A stretch of DNA of 64,000 bases, taken from contig CAJJDN010000177.1 of NCBI GenBank assembly GCA_905182985.1, positions 1-64,000 of the forward strand, in the 5' to 3' direction. Numbering within the stretch: the stretch's first letter is position 1; every line of letters starts with the position of its first letter. Positions 35,446 to 49,273 of this stretch are shown piece after piece. A program made the translations under genes and the position numbers. The notes below the pieces were generated by a model that searched no databases, had not been told where the DNA came from, and saw only the letters and a list, made by a program, of their open reading frames with translations. Origin of the DNA: Paramecium sonneborni (lineage: Eukaryota > Ciliophora > Oligohymenophorea > Peniculida > Parameciidae).

Positions 35446-36487
35446 TCACTATTCTAAGAGTTATTGCAATACTTCTTTAATAGGTTTTGATCTCTTTCTA
35501 ATAGCTTTGACAAGTGCAATAGCATCTTCAAGAGAATAATTTAAATCTTATACTAAATAGAGTATGATTGTTTAAATGCTTCTCTAAATGCCATCAGTGC
35601 AATGCACATAGACACACTTACCTTCATCAACCAGTTTTTTCAAAATCTAATAAGCCTACTTACCCTTCTTAAGGAAAGATCTTTTATTACAATCTCTTAT
35701 TGGGCAATGTGAATACGTTATCTGATAAGATTCACAAGTCTTTCTGATTTGATCAAAATAATCTTCTGGTAAATCTTTATTAATTAGATCCTCAACAGTT
35801 TATAAATTAACTATGGCATCTACTCCTAATTTCTATAGAATATGAATTTCACTAAAAACTTATTTCTATATCTTACTCACAATACACAAATGAACCAACG
35901 TAGATATTCTCCAATATTTAATTGTAATTAAGATCAAAATTCACATCAGAATCTATGATCTCAATTACATTATTAATAATGGAATGATTACTAAATAATC
36001 TAACTCCATTTCGTTCCCATTTTTGATTTTGTTAGTATTTATAAGCATACGAATTAATGGATTTACTTGGGATATCTAATTCCAATTTTTATTCATACTC
36101 ATTCTCTTCAGTAACGAATTAATTAAGTCTAATCTTGGATCTTCCCTTTTCTGAATATAAATTTACAAACATCTTTGAATCTACATATGAATTCATTTTC
36201 ATTCTTATTTTTATGTGGCCCCAAACATCTTCTACATCATTCTTATTATTCAAAACTCTGTTTATTCCATCTTCCCATTCTACAATCTGACGATTGTTTT
36301 ATTTCACTATTACATATCTATAATTCATTGGTAAACAACAACACTCTACTCTAGCTCTCCATATATCACCTGGATTCCATTCCATTTAAATTCCATTTTA
36401 CACATTCCATTACACTAAATGACAATCTCCAACTATCAATATCACTTCTCCAAAATTCACATGTCTTTAAATGGAAATAGAGCTCAT
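35446..36487 (-). CDS. Laforin-like glucan phosphatase (CBM20 plus dual-specificity phosphatase)
   Basis: One 34-nt intron leaves 335 residues, the length of vertebrate laforin. The N-terminal 110 residues are a CBM20 starch/glycogen-binding domain: GEVILIVGDCHLVQWN, then MEWNPGDIWRARV, with the Trp residues that bind glucan. The C-terminal half is a dual-specificity phosphatase: EIHILQKLGVDAIVNLQ, then the active-site loop VHCTDGIQRS (Cys-x5-Arg) and a C-terminal helix. Laforin removes phosphate from glycogen or amylopectin and is known from vertebrates and a few protists that store insoluble glucan, including ciliates. The laforin-specific CNAGxGR signature is replaced by CTDGIQR. Cytosolic; no targeting signal seen. 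Confidence 0.85.
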
Positions 36488-36978
36488 TTTGTTTTATATA
36501 TTATTATCAATTACTTTTATTAAATAAATCTAACCTAAATATCGTTTTCAAATATTTCATTAATTTCAAAATTAATAATAGCTCATACTTTTTATTACAC
36601 AATATTAATATACATCATTAATAAAAATAAATATATTCAATTAAATTTCTCTGTTTCCTACTATTTAAAAACTTAATCATCATATCATCAAATCTTTCTA
36701 TTCTTTTTTAAATTCTCATCATTAGCATATTATTTGTGAGTCCAAAATATTTATTTTTTTTTAATTAAATAAAAATTATTTCTATTATTTATTACTGTCC
36801 ACTTATTTACAATCCTATTTTTATCTTTTATTTGATTATAAATTTAAAATACTAATGTTGTATTTATAAATCTTTTTTTAAATCTTTAGTGTCCTAATTA
36901 CATTTGATTGTTTGATATGATGATGTTTTATTATGAATTATTATAGTATTTAATGACGAAAATATTATATTTTATTTA
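36488..36978. other. Divergent AT-rich spacer
   Basis: 490 bp between the diverging laforin-like gene and an unknown gene. Homopolymer T and A runs only; it presumably holds both promoters. Confidence 0.45.
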
Positions 36979-37362
36979 ATGAGACATAAATCGATTGGAT
37001 AAAAAATTTATATTGAAGGATCGCTATTATTGAGTGAAGAATCAAATTACTCCTTTAGACCAAGGTTTTTAAAACACAAAAATTTCTATACAAAGAAACC
37101 TTTGTTTGAATGTCATCATGTGACTCCAACTTAGAAACATGCTAAAGAAATTCTTGACAAGATTTGTCATGTCAATAAAAAAGCAATAATTACAGTGAGA
37201 CCTGAATCATCATTTTAAAAAAGAAAAGAATTTTCTGTAGATTAATGTTTAAGTACAAGAGGATCAATACAAAGAAAATAAATTAGAATTAAATCAATAA
37301 ACAGATCAAACATTCAAAACAAACTATTAGACTAAGATTGGTTAGCATTTGTGTTGGATTGA
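36979..37362 (+). CDS. Unknown basic 127-residue protein
   Basis: Uninterrupted frame from ATG 36979 to TGA 37360-37362. Basic, with many Lys and Arg (RFLKHKNFYTKKP, RKQIRIKSINRS) and no membrane segment. The even use of TAA/TAG as Gln and lack of TGA support coding, but no family is recognised. Could be a small nucleic-acid-binding protein. Confidence 0.45.
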
Positions 37363-37558
37363 AAAAGCCAACGTTTCTCTTGGAATAATAATTGATTTAT
37401 TTTGATAAATATTTAGGTTAAGTTTCATAATATTAAAAAGTCTTGCTATATTTCTGTAGCTTTAAGTGAATAATTTAAATAATGATGAGATTAATAAAAG
37501 AAATAATGATCGGATGTCAGACTATGAGATTGAGTGATAATATTAAATCAAATATAAA

Positions 37559-38758
37559 TCAATATTCAAATTATTCTCCTGCTGACATTCGTAATGCTAA
37601 TTACTCCTTCAATGTTCTTAATGATTTATTCAGTAATCCAATAGTCTAAGAGACAACATCTCTATCAGAATCTCTAAAAATAGATGGAATTATTACCGCT
37701 ATGATCTAGCATCTTAATAATCTTAAGCTTCTTATTCACAAATAGTGAATCGGTCGTCTCTTGATTATTCGAGCATTTCTAATCTTTAATTTACATTATC
37801 AAGAGTGGCTTGAGTCTATTCAATCACTTCATTTACTCTTAAGAATTTATAATTATAATAAATTACAATGCTAAATCTGATATTGCATTTGCTAAAGTGC
37901 TTTCAGTTGTATTTATTGAAATTACTAATAAATTTCTAGTCTTTGTATAAGCTTGAATTCTTTTTTCTTCTGAGAACTTTTCAAGATCCATAGAATCATG
38001 AACTTAATCTAATAATTAATCAATAAGCAACATGACATTCTCTACTTAAGCAGAATCTTATAATTAATGAACTCTTGAGGTTATGGTAGCCAAAGCTTTA
38101 AACATTTTACCCCATGAAGTTCTGTAAGTAAATTTACCTATGTCTTTTCTAATCATAAATACTTGCTCTTTTTATTGATGCTCCAAAATGTTTCTAAAGT
38201 AATTCAATTCCATTATTATTTAATTAAATAAAAGAATTATCATGTGTTTAGAGATTCTCTGAAAAAAGAGTTCTAGCTTACATTAATATTGAAATAACAT
38301 CTTCATGTTCATGAATTTTATGTTGATGTTCTTCATTTTCTTCTTCTCTTTATTAATCTAATTCATTCAATTCTCCTTTGAATTCTTTAAGCTCACTTTA
38401 CTTTTAAACAATCAATTTTTGTAAAATATCTCTTTTTGGATAAAGTTCCCCTTCCAATCTTGCTTCCAATTTTATGCGTTCATTATCGCTTATTTTGATA
38501 TTTTAATTCAAATTTTACAGATCCTTTATGAAAATTGACAATTAATACCACAGTACAAGAATCTTAATATTCTTTATGTGAAACATCCTCCTCCTTTTAA
38601 TCTTAATAGTATCTATCTTCAATTTATTGCAAAGTTCCCATTAATCTTTCAATTGGCTCTTAAGTTTGTAATTGTAGGTAAATTGTATCAAGAAGAGTAT
38701 GCCCAAATCTATGTTAATCAAGTTATTCAATTTATTGTTTCATATCCATATCTTCCAT
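37559..38758 (-). CDS. Unknown coiled-coil protein (365 residues)
   Basis: Four introns of 25, 25, 29 and 23 nt restore one frame of 366 codons, a strong sign that the model is right. N-terminal 60 residues acidic (MEDMDMKQQIEQLDQHRFG..). Residues about 85-150 contain ELYPKRDILQKLIVQKQSELKEF and a Glu/His-rich coiled coil. A helical middle (VENVMLLIDQLLDQV) is followed by a second coiled coil and a conserved-looking end ALRMSAGEQFEY. No family assigned. The short plus-strand frames over 37482-37748 and 38578-38817 are shadows of it. Confidence 0.65.
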
Positions 38759-38850
38759 TGCATAGTTTAGTACTAAAAGAAGTGAGAATATTACAAATTT
38801 GTTCACGTTTTTCATAAAAATTAAATATTAAATTTATATAATTTTATAAT

Positions 38851-41800
38851 TCATTTATTTTATTGAGGTTCGGCCATGACCGAAATTTCACCATCATTAC
38901 ATCCACAAATGAAAAATTTCTTATCTTTTGAACAAGATATTGATAAAACAGGGGATTTGGCTGATATTTGAAATCTTTTAAGTTATTATAAATAAGGTAA
39001 AGATCTTCTGACTAATTCACCATTTTCAGTTCCATAAATCTAATGAAATATATATGATTAAGTATTACCATGATATCTTAAAAGAGATGATTCCTCATAA
39101 TTTAACAGTCAATTAAAGATGAGCTTTGTTCTTATTGAACTTCCAATAAGAATCCATTAATAGAATAACTATAAAGTTAATGATCATATGCTGAATAGAA
39201 AACGATACAAAAGATTGGTCTATTACTCATAACAATAGCATTGATAGGATTCTTATTAGGATGAACAAATGATCTCATAAATTGACCATTGTATAGATTA
39301 TATAGATAAATGTACCCATTAATACAGCCAGTAGCAAATAGTTTCATACTAGTAGATACATTAATACAATTGATCTAAATAATAGTTATTATAATTACTT
39401 AATTTTAATGATCAAAATACATACATTTGGCATTTAATTTATAGATATCTTTTTGTTTATCAACTTTCCAAAGTATAACATGTCCACTTTTATCTCCAGA
39501 GATGATCATGGATTCTTTTTTATCTGAAGCTAATGCAGTAATGGTATTGGTATGTATTTAATAAATATCAACGATTTAATTATTATCGCTTATAATAATT
39601 AATTTACCAAGATGATAGCCTCCACAAATAAATAGTTTACCCTAATTAAATATAATTAAAGGGTAAGATGATAATTAAGCTGATACATCCCAAATATTAA
39701 ATAATTCAGTTTGAGGTTTTTCAAAATTGAATTATTTTTCTCTTTCTAATCCACATTAAAATGGTGGTTAATTAGGTTAAACATCAATTTAACTTGTCCA
39801 TTTAAGATAATCAATTTTACCTTCTTTTCTTATACATAATAATCTAACATCTGATATCCATTTAATTTTAACAATTGCTCTATTACTTGCTTATTAAAAA
39901 TCAATTATTGGTTTCATTGTATTAGGTACTTTCTTTTTATTTTATGGTCTATAAACTTTTAATTCTTAAGAATAAGAAACAAAATGATGATCTGAATTAA
40001 TCTATCTTCCAATATGAGGTTTTAAAAATAATTATAAAGGAGTGATTCCAAAATTTACAACCTAAGCTTCAATACTAAGTCTATTTTCTTCCATTTTTTA
40101 TAAAGTAAGTTATTAATCATATGTAACATAAAAGTAAATATTTAAATTTTTTTCTGCTTCTTTACCTCTTTATTTGTATCCAAAAATTAAATCAATCCAT
40201 TCTGGAAGATTTTTTTAAATTTCTTCACTTTCAAGTGCATTTCTTTAACCTGTAACAAATTTCCAAGGATTATTATTTGCCCATTTAGGTAATTATACGT
40301 TATTAACAAGAAGTCCATTTTAAGTTTTACCAAATTACAAATTCTATAAATTAAGAAACATTTCAGGCAAACAAAACATTTCTGGAATTAATTCTCTAAC
40401 ATCAGCAATATCTTCTGTTGCACAACGAAAACTTTCTACAAGAGAATAAAATAAACGATCAGGAATATCAAATTTATTTCCTTAAATCTCTTTTGCTATT
40501 GATGTAAATGGTTCTAATCTAATTAGAAATTAAGAAGTAATAGCTAATGATGAATAATGTGATCCATAATGAAATGCTGGAATCTCACCACCTTATTCAG
40601 ATTATTCAAATCTTTCAATATAACTCTTTATTCTTTAATTGTTACCCAATGCTCCCATAGTTTTTTACATTGCTCTCAATTATCCTTCAGGATATATACG
40701 AATATTAGCTTCATGTTCTAATTATTAATCTTTTGGTTCACAAATTACCCATGGAAAAACAGGATATTAAGTTAAATCATTATAACTTCTTGATGCCAAA
40801 TTATTAAGTAATAGTAAATATTTAAAATTACTCATTTATTATCTAATTATTAATAATACTATACTTATTCCATTTCTACAAATATCCCTACTTTTCTAAT
40901 AACTTTGCTGGATCAGTTGTTTTACTCTAATTGAAATATGGAGCCTAATTACTTTTTCTATGTCTAAGTAACTTAGAAGATATTTCATCTAAATCATTTT
41001 AATCAGAAATATTAATAAACAATGATTTCCTACATCTCTATTATATATAATTACCCATCTATGAAAAATATCTCCAAAGCTGTCTTCTTTTATAAGTATT
41101 TCTTTTTTATAACCAATACTAAATTATAAATTGGGAATTTCTTAATTAATCTCTAATCTTCTCTTAATTAAAATACTCCTAAAGCAGCATGAGATCCTTC
41201 ACTTTTCAAATATTCATATTATAATAAAAGATGTGTATTTGTTAAACTCAAAAAAGCATGATAAATATATAGACCATTAATAACAAGAACCTTTTTTCCT
41301 CTAAACGTATTCTCTCCAAAAGATTTAAAATTATCTACTATTTAATTCTTTTAATTTGCAATTGTCTTAACAGCATTCTTTATATTATTTCCAAAAGCTT
41401 TCCCCATATTCAATAATTGAGTGGCTGCTTAAACTGCCTAGGAATTTGTTGATTGTCTCTATCCATACAGTTATTCAAATTTATCAATTTCATGATCTAA
41501 TATTATCGGAGCAGTCTAAGGAGTCTAATATACTGGTTTATTTCTTAAGATTTCAGGAATTATTGGAATACTTTTTAAGTATGGTCTTGCAAAACATTTT
41601 GTAATCATTTTCGATATTTTTATTTTAAAGTACTTACTTTAAACAAATTCTTCTTAAACTATATCTTAAACTAAATCATTTCTTTGAATGCACCCTTAAC
41701 CTTAAGACAGCCATCCTTCATTCAAAAATAAAGAACTTAATGATTTATAATATTTATTTCTTCCTATTCTTTCTTTTTCACTTTCCTTGTATATCCATAA

Positions 41801-43244
41801 TATTTTTCGCTCCTCTATTTCTATATATTTATTTTCTCCCATTTATTATATATCTCTTATGCTCTTTTAAGAAGAAACTATAGATTCCATTGACCATTAT
41901 TATGGAATATGAGCTTTTATTTATATTTCCTATTTTAAAGCATTGTTACTACTAATCTAATTACTTATTTAGTCTAATATTGAATCATCTTCAAAAGATT
42001 TAGCTAGAAGACTCTCTAATAATATTTCAAAATCTTGATATAATTCTGTCATCAATTTTTTTAATGAAGATTAATGATTTCTCTCCTTAGAAACATATAT
42101 GATCAAGCATATAAATTTAATCATGTCTTTGAAATTCTCACATTACCTCAACTTACATAATATATGAGTCAATCCATATGTAATTTCATATTAACAAATC
42201 TCCAATGTTAAAGCATACGTTATAAGTAATTAATATAAATTCTTTTAATCACTGCTTTCTAATATAATCTCATATATTTAATGATTTTAGATCTTAGTAT
42301 TAAAAAAAGATTAGACTTTTTATGCCAAATCAAGATGATTGAAACATTTAGATAACTTAGAAATTTACTCTTAAATTCATTAATAAGTATATCATACCTT
42401 CTAAATTTCCATTAATCATATAATCCTTATTAATTAGATCATAGAACTTATTAAATTTCTAAATCAATTAAGGATAATTTAATCTTAGTTCTATTAAATA
42501 CAAAGCCATCTACATTATATTTTTCCATAATTGAGAATCTGTTTAAATAGTCTTACACTAATCACTATTATAATTAATTTATAAATAATATACTAGAGCT
42601 AATCAATTATTGAATTCATTTGTATTTCAACCAATTTCTTATTATAATCAATACCCCATTTTAATAAATCATAAACATAATTTGCGCCTATGAATTCAGA
42701 TTTTAATACTTAAATAATAAGTGTTGAATGCAATCGGCATCCAATTTCATATATCTAAATAATCATATTATTTATTTACTAAATTTTGTTCCTCTTATGT
42801 TGATAATATTTTTAGAAGTTCGTTCTAAAAAGTTGCCTAACCTAAAATTAGGATAGAATTGCCTTAATGTGATTTACAAAGACATAGTAGATCTTATAAA
42901 ATTTAAGCTTTTAAATTATCTTCTATTGAAAAAGCAACAATCTTTATTATGGCATTAATAATTCCTTCATTTTTGATTTAATCTTTTTCTTCTATCATTA
43001 AAGATTGATTTACTCCAACCTTAATTTTATCAATCATCCAACCCATAAGTTAATTATATATTGAAGCAAATGATTGAATTTTTTTTTTTTAAACCTATTC
43101 AACTTATTAAATAGACATTGAAGATGATGAAACTTCTTTAATTTAGGTTACTATAATTTAGTTATATAAAAATACATTCTTATTAAAACTGTTATTTTTA
43201 TGTTTAACTATTTTTTGTTGACATCAATGGTTGTTTAGCAACAG

Positions 43245-43319
<75 letters not shown>

Positions 43320-46040
43320 TTAATTTTGGTGATTCAATATATGGTTCTTCAGGTTCTCTATAACCTTACATATACATATGACATGCTTTTGCTAATTTAT
43401 TAATTTCTGTTAATTCTTTATTGAATGCTTCATGGTCACTAAAATAGAATGGAATAATAATACAATGCATTTTTTTTTCCTTATTCTCCTCCAAAGTTAT
43501 AAAGTGCATTAATTGCATCAGTATCAATTTTAATATGAAATTTCTTTTTTCCTTTTTAATCAACAGAGAATGAAGGTGGTTTTGATTTTTCAGTTTCAGG
43601 AGCAGGTATAGATAAAGCTCTAGGAGGAGGTCTTTATTTATTATCAAAGAATCCTTAAGCTGGTTTACGACGATTAGTCATAGATGGAGCTTAAGGAACA
43701 CTTTCATAATCATTGTTAAGGAATTGAGTTCCAAGATTTTTGAGTTCATCAAAGTCTTCTTATTATTATGGTTATTGTTATTGAGATTGTTATTCTTTTT
43801 TAATAGGTTATGAATGAATAATGGAACTACGATTCAATTCAGCTAATGGTTCAATAGTATTAGTGATATATTCAATAGCTTAATGGATTTATAATTTATG
43901 ATTGGGGAATTACTATTGAAAGATAAGATGAAGGAAATAAATAATCATAGCTCTAATATCATAATATGGTGTTGATTTAAATAGAAAAAGTAATGAATCT
44001 ATTATATTACGTTGATCCCATGTTTAAAGTATATAATTAGTTTTAATTCCTTAATCTTCATTATCAACTAGCAAGTTCTAACAAATTAAATTATTCTTAC
44101 TTTTAAAATTGTGAGAATCTATAATAGAAGACAAGGTGATATTTTAGACATAAGATACTAATCAAAAAGTATCAAATGTTCAGAAATATCTGTTTGCTGG
44201 TTAAACAAATAAAAGATCTTTTCTAAGAATTTTATTTGAAATGACTCTTCATAATCATTAAAATGTAAATCACAACATTGATTTTCATTGTATGCAAATA
44301 TTAGCATATCTAAAATATCTTTAGATGAAATAAAATGATGATAGTGTTATGGATTTTATAAATAAACCTGACATGCTAATTACAAATATTTAGAGAACAC
44401 TTATTCACTGATGCATTATTAATGCAATTTTGGATTCCATAAGATATGAATAAAAAAGTGATCCAATAATCGATTATCTCCTATAAGAGATTTGGTTTCA
44501 CTTAATAATTCAACACATTTTGTATTAATTAAGGGTTTATCAAAACTCATTATAATAGAAGCAATAGTTAAGAAGAATTAATTATTGAATGCTTCTGCTT
44601 GTAATTAATGATTATTTTTGAAGATATAATTAATGACTTCGAAAATAGTAGATAAATTAAGTTATGCTTAATTGATTTATTTATATAGTGTTCCACTTAG
44701 ATGTAACATCACATAAAATAATTTGAATCCTCCTTAGAAATGAAATTTATTTTTATCTGCTATAATTGATCCACTTTTAGGTTATAATGTAGCATTACAA
44801 TTACCCATAACATCTATTATATGATTAGCATCTGCAAATTCAGGAATATAAATTGACATAATTCTCTCAAAGTATTTATCTAAACATGCTGGTAAAGTTT
44901 TTAATTATTTGAAATCCATTTATAATTATCCATATACTGATTGAATAGTTTTAATTCTAGATAGCTAATTATGAATTTATATACTTTGTGGATGATTAAT
45001 TCATTATTATTACACATTATGCTGTACCAAATAAATTCTCACATATTGTAAATCTTGTTAATGCTATATTCTGATTTAAACGAGGAAAGTCTAATGTCAT
45101 TGTCTTTGATTATTCATTGTTGAAATATAACTCAAATTCATAATTAAAATTACAGTTAAATGTGAAGATGTGAATTTCTTTGGGCATTCATGTGATATAC
45201 CTATGAAATTCATTCCATTCTTTAATTGACCTATCAATATTGCACCATTATCTGCTTCTTAATATATTGCAGGAATTATCCTATAATAGACACTGCCTCT
45301 CAATATAAAGCATTCTAATCCACCTCCTCCTTATTATCCTTATCCATGAACACTTATTATTTTTTATACTCCCATGTTCTATTCATTATATTATTCATAA
45401 TTGACATTCTCCACTTAAATCCAAATGCAAAATCCAAAACCCTCAACGAATGGCCAAGTAACTTTCTCCACTTTCATCCCACTCCCCATGCCACTGAAAT
45501 AGAACATATTCTGTTATTGCTATCGAAGTGATTCCTATATTTTCGGATTTCAACTACTTTATACAATGTTAATAATGAGCCATAGTATTCTGCTCTCAAT
45601 TATTATGGTAGCTCTTTGAAGTAATGTTTCAATACTTTCCTTGACAAGTAACCTCTCTATGCTGTTAGTATTGCTGCTCGAATCTTTTTTAATGTGATTA
45701 TATATAATTACATCCTACAAAAGGCAATCTTAAAATTAACCTAAAAGTGAGTTGTACTTATAATTTAACAATCCCTCCTCAAATCTTAATTGAGAAGCAT
45801 TTGCTACAATATTGTACTTTTAATTGAACTCACTCACAGTTTTTCCATATTTATCTTAAAACATATTAATATATTTAACATAATGATTAATCATTTTTAT
45901 CATTCAATTATCATTCCAATATTAAATACAAATCTCATAAACATTCTTCTATTTTATAAAGTTCTAATTCTGTCTAATAATATTCTCATTATTTTTACTG
46001 TCTACTTTCTTATTTCAAATAAGTCCAAATTTTGATTCAT
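38851..46040 (-). CDS. BEACH-WD40 protein (neurobeachin/LvsA type) with polyglutamine linker
   Basis: About 2,300 residues from several tens of tiny introns. The N-terminal third has a ConA-like lectin domain (KVTWPFVEGFGFCIWI near 45400) and an alpha-solenoid (MDFKQLKTLPACL near 44910; FEVINYIFKNN). A charged linker holds 24 Gln (43246-43317). After more solenoid comes the BEACH domain near 40900-40200: ASRSYNDLTQYPVFPWV, then GSHYSS, NPWKFVTGQRNALES and LPEWIDLIFGYKQRG. WD40 repeats end the protein at TGA 38853-38851. BEACH proteins act as scaffolds in membrane traffic, lysosome and contractile-vacuole function. A 25-nt intron (GTATTT..TTATAG, near 43148-43172) joins the polyQ part to the BEACH part in frame, which is why I treat it as one gene. 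The first exon structure near 45950-46040 is uncertain. Confidence 0.85.
43246..43317 (-). repeat. (TTA)24 microsatellite encoding 24 Gln as TAA
   Basis: 72 bases of pure TTA on the plus strand, TAA on the coding strand. In code 6 this is an uninterrupted polyglutamine, flanked by Pro-Lys-Leu-Lys on one side and Thr-Val-Ala-Lys on the other, in the frame that links both halves of the BEACH protein. Confidence 0.9.
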
Positions 46041-46282
46041 ATTTCCACCTTAGAATTTTAAATTTATTTCTAGTATGACTATTATATTCTATATCATTCT
46101 CTTTTTATAACTAATACACTTTATTAAATTAGTAAATCATTTTTGGAGTGAATAAGATTCATTATTAAAAAATTATAAATTGAAATTATTTATGATTTCA
46201 TAATTTAATTAAAATATGTATTGAAATTAAATTCTAAAAAATCATTAAAATTTGATAATTTAAATATTAATAAATATAATTC

Positions 46283-47893
46283 TCATTTTTATAAGATTTT
46301 TCTATGAGAAATGAATTATTCTCTATCTTAGACTTGACTATGTCTTTCTGTATAGAAATTGTTTCGTTTGCTGGCTTAAAGAATTAATAATAAATAAATT
46401 ACAAATTTCTTCTTCTTAAGGTTCTTCATTTAATCCTTATAAATTAAGTTTAAAATCAAATTTTTTCTTCATAGTTTATTAAGCAAATTGAATATATTTT
46501 TTAACAATTTCATCTGCTTTTTGTATAGTTTATTTATTAATATGTTATGATTTAGTACCTAATTCGCTAATAATTTTTTTAGAATTAGATGATTTAGCTT
46601 TAGTACTTAGTAATTTTTAATTTTATTATGAATTATACTATGATGGAATCATATATTTAAATTCAACTTTTTATTTAGTTTCAACAGTATTTAAACCTTT
46701 AATTTAATCATGAATTTTAAGCATAAGATCTTCAGAAATAGGAGGTGGTCTTTTGAAAGTTCTATCAGTTAAACAACCACCTTTGGCAATTTTATCAATT
46801 TGATGAATTGTAATTTTTTTGGGCAAAGGTTAATAAACTTTTTTGAGAACATCTTGTTTAGTTGAGGTACTACTATGCATACTTCCATTATTATTATTAT
46901 GATCTTATCTAATACTTTTTTATTAACCTTAAAATCCTTAAACAGAAGTACTGATAGGTAATAAATCTGATGAGACTGCACTTCTTAATTGTTTCATTTT
47001 CTAATATTCTTTTAGCATTCTTTAAATGGTTTATGAATCACTCTACATTCTTGTTAATTTAGGTTTAGTATCAAAATCATTAAATTGTTGAACTGCATTT
47101 CCTAATTCTAAAGGTTCATCTTTAATTTGTTTGGTATTTGAAGATATTTTGGATTCACTTTTAGAATTGTTCCCTATATATAATAAATTTGATTATACCT
47201 TTCTTATTGCTCTCAGTGTACTTGAGTTTGATACTTTTTGAATTAATAGATTGTTTTTTATGTTTGGTATATAATTGATTAACTTATACAATGCAATCTT
47301 TTAAAGTGATGTCTGATTATTCAGATTGATTCAATTATTTTAGATTTCTAATTATCTATAATCCTTTTAAATCAAAACCTTATTTATTAAATTCTTAAGT
47401 TCCTTCTTCATAAATGTCATGTTCTTGAGTTTCGAAACTTATATTATCTGTCAATTTTGAATTCAATACTTATCGACTAATAACTTATTATTGAGTCTAT
47501 TCTCGATCTTTCTAATAAAACAATTTATCGTATCTATTGTTTCTCTTATTCATAATTTTAAAAGCATCTGTTGCACTTAAGTTTGGATGCATATGTTTAT
47601 AATTCTAAATGTAAAACTCTGTAAGTATATCTAAACGTGGCTTAACTTCTTCTTAATTATAGAATCTTTTAATATAACATTACCAATTCCATATACCTTT
47701 TCAAATATTCCATCCTCTCATCTAATATTACATAATCCTTAAAATATATTACATGAGGGGCATGAGGAATCTATGCTATTATTTCATTTATTGGTTTTGC
47801 AAAGTAGAAATTAAATGCTTCAAAGTATTTCTCTTATAAATATTCTCTCATCTTTCTTCTTGCACCCATTTAACATAAATCACATCTCTTCAT
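46283..47893 (-). CDS. Unknown protein, about 510 residues
   Basis: Starts at ATG 47893 with MKRCDLCQMGARRKM. At least two introns (31 and 25 nt) are needed, and one more near the 3' end is implied by the length. Residues about 15-130 look folded (EYLQEKYFEAFNFYF, IPHAPHVIYFKDYVILDERM, HPNLSATDAF). The rest is polar, Lys/Ser/Gln-rich and probably disordered, with a proline patch (FKRPPPISEDLMLKI) near residue 360. No family recognised. Confidence 0.55.
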
Positions 47894-47962
47894 TTTATTT
47901 AATAATTCATATAAAATCAAGAGTCTCTCAATTAATTTTTTAATACATTATATATATATATA

Positions 47963-49221
47963 TCATTTATGTAATAATTACATCTCTAATTTTCTATTAT
48001 CCTATGCTATTACACGAATCTAATATTATGTTAAATATATTATAATTTACCCTATCTTCTAAATCTTTTATTTCCTCATCATAATCTATTTCTCTCAATA
48101 ATTCTCTTAATTTTATATTCTCTTCTTCTAATATTTTTATCTAATTTATTTCAATATATTACATTCTCAATCACTTTCTCTTTATTATCATTTGGCTTTT
48201 CTCTCCTACTTACTTTCTCATCATAATTTGCTGTATCATATCTAAATCTATATTAAACTTCTTCATGTTTCAATTTCTAATATGCAATCTATTATTATTG
48301 CAATTCTAACTATAATTATTCCACTTTCTAATCTAATTTCATTTCTTCTTAAATCTATTAATTCAATTTCTCATTCTCTATTATTAAACCTGTAATCTTA
48401 TCTTCTAAATCCATTACCAATTTTTCTATCTTGTTTTCTTGATTCATTTATTCTAATTCTTTCCATTTCTTACAATCAAATTATTCAAATTATTTTAACA
48501 AATTCTCATATTAACTCTCCAATTCTTATAATTTTTTAGATTATAAATCCCTCTCTTAAGTAAGTTATTCAACATTACTTATTTTTAATAATTGTTGATT
48601 ATCTTAATTTAATTTTTCATTCAATTTTTAAAGCATTTAAATCTTGTTTTCCAATTCCTTAATGAATTAAGTACTATTCCCTCTTTATATATTAGATTCT
48701 AATTAAAATATTTATTATTATAATGCATGATTCTAATTCTTAAGAATTTCAACATCAGACTATAACTTTTAAGTTGTAGTATGTGAAACATTTTAATTTA
48801 TTGGTTATTATGATATTCCTCTAAATTATATATTAGGTTTAGTAATTGGAGAATTTGCTTAAAAGTGTTTCTAACTATAATTCTTTTATAAAGGTGAAGT
48901 AATTTATTACTATTATTACTATTATATTTGAAATTATGTATTCCTACGAAGGGGAGCAGGAGACATGAAAATAGCATTGTTTTCATTTAGTCTACTTGCA
49001 TTATTATTATTAATATTATTGTTAGTCGATTAATCAATTGTTTGATTCTATTATTTGACTTTGAATTGAACATTGTAAATTTGATTATTTTTATAATCAC
49101 TATTAAGAGTAATAGCAGTTTTGAATTATTTATGTTTAGGTGTTGTACGAAAATTATCTAAATCTTGATTAAAATCAATTTATGATAATGGTTATCTTGT
49201 TGATATAGTTTTTGTATTCAT
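47963..49221 (-). CDS. Gln/Asn-rich coiled-coil protein
   Basis: From ATG 49221 to TGA 47965-47963, roughly 400 residues with a 31-nt intron near the 3' end and probably one more. The first 130 residues are disordered with Asn and Gln runs; the rest is a long coiled coil rich in Leu, Glu, Lys and Gln. The end reads NRKLEMQLLHK. Typical of cytoskeletal or basal-body proteins of ciliates, but no specific family is recognised. 69 bp separate it from the next gene downstream. Confidence 0.55.
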
Positions 49222-49273
49222 AACAGTTAAATTATATATTTATATATATATAAACAAAATTGTTAGTAGTATA

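Noticed and set aside
37482..37748. Plus-strand frame of 88 codons (code 6)
   Set aside because: It overlaps the 3' exons of the minus-strand coiled-coil gene, whose four introns restore exactly one frame; the plus frame is a shadow.
38578..38817. Plus-strand frame with hydrophobic residues
   Set aside because: It lacks an ATG and lies opposite the 5' part of the same coiled-coil gene, where the minus frame is intact.
45346..46035. Plus-strand hydrophobic frames
   Set aside because: Antisense to the N-terminal lectin-like part of the BEACH gene.
38851..46040. Two separate genes (a BEACH-WD40 gene and an upstream polyQ gene)
   Set aside because: A 25-nt intron near 43148-43172 connects them in frame, and the upstream part has the lectin-like and solenoid segments expected N-terminal of BEACH proteins.
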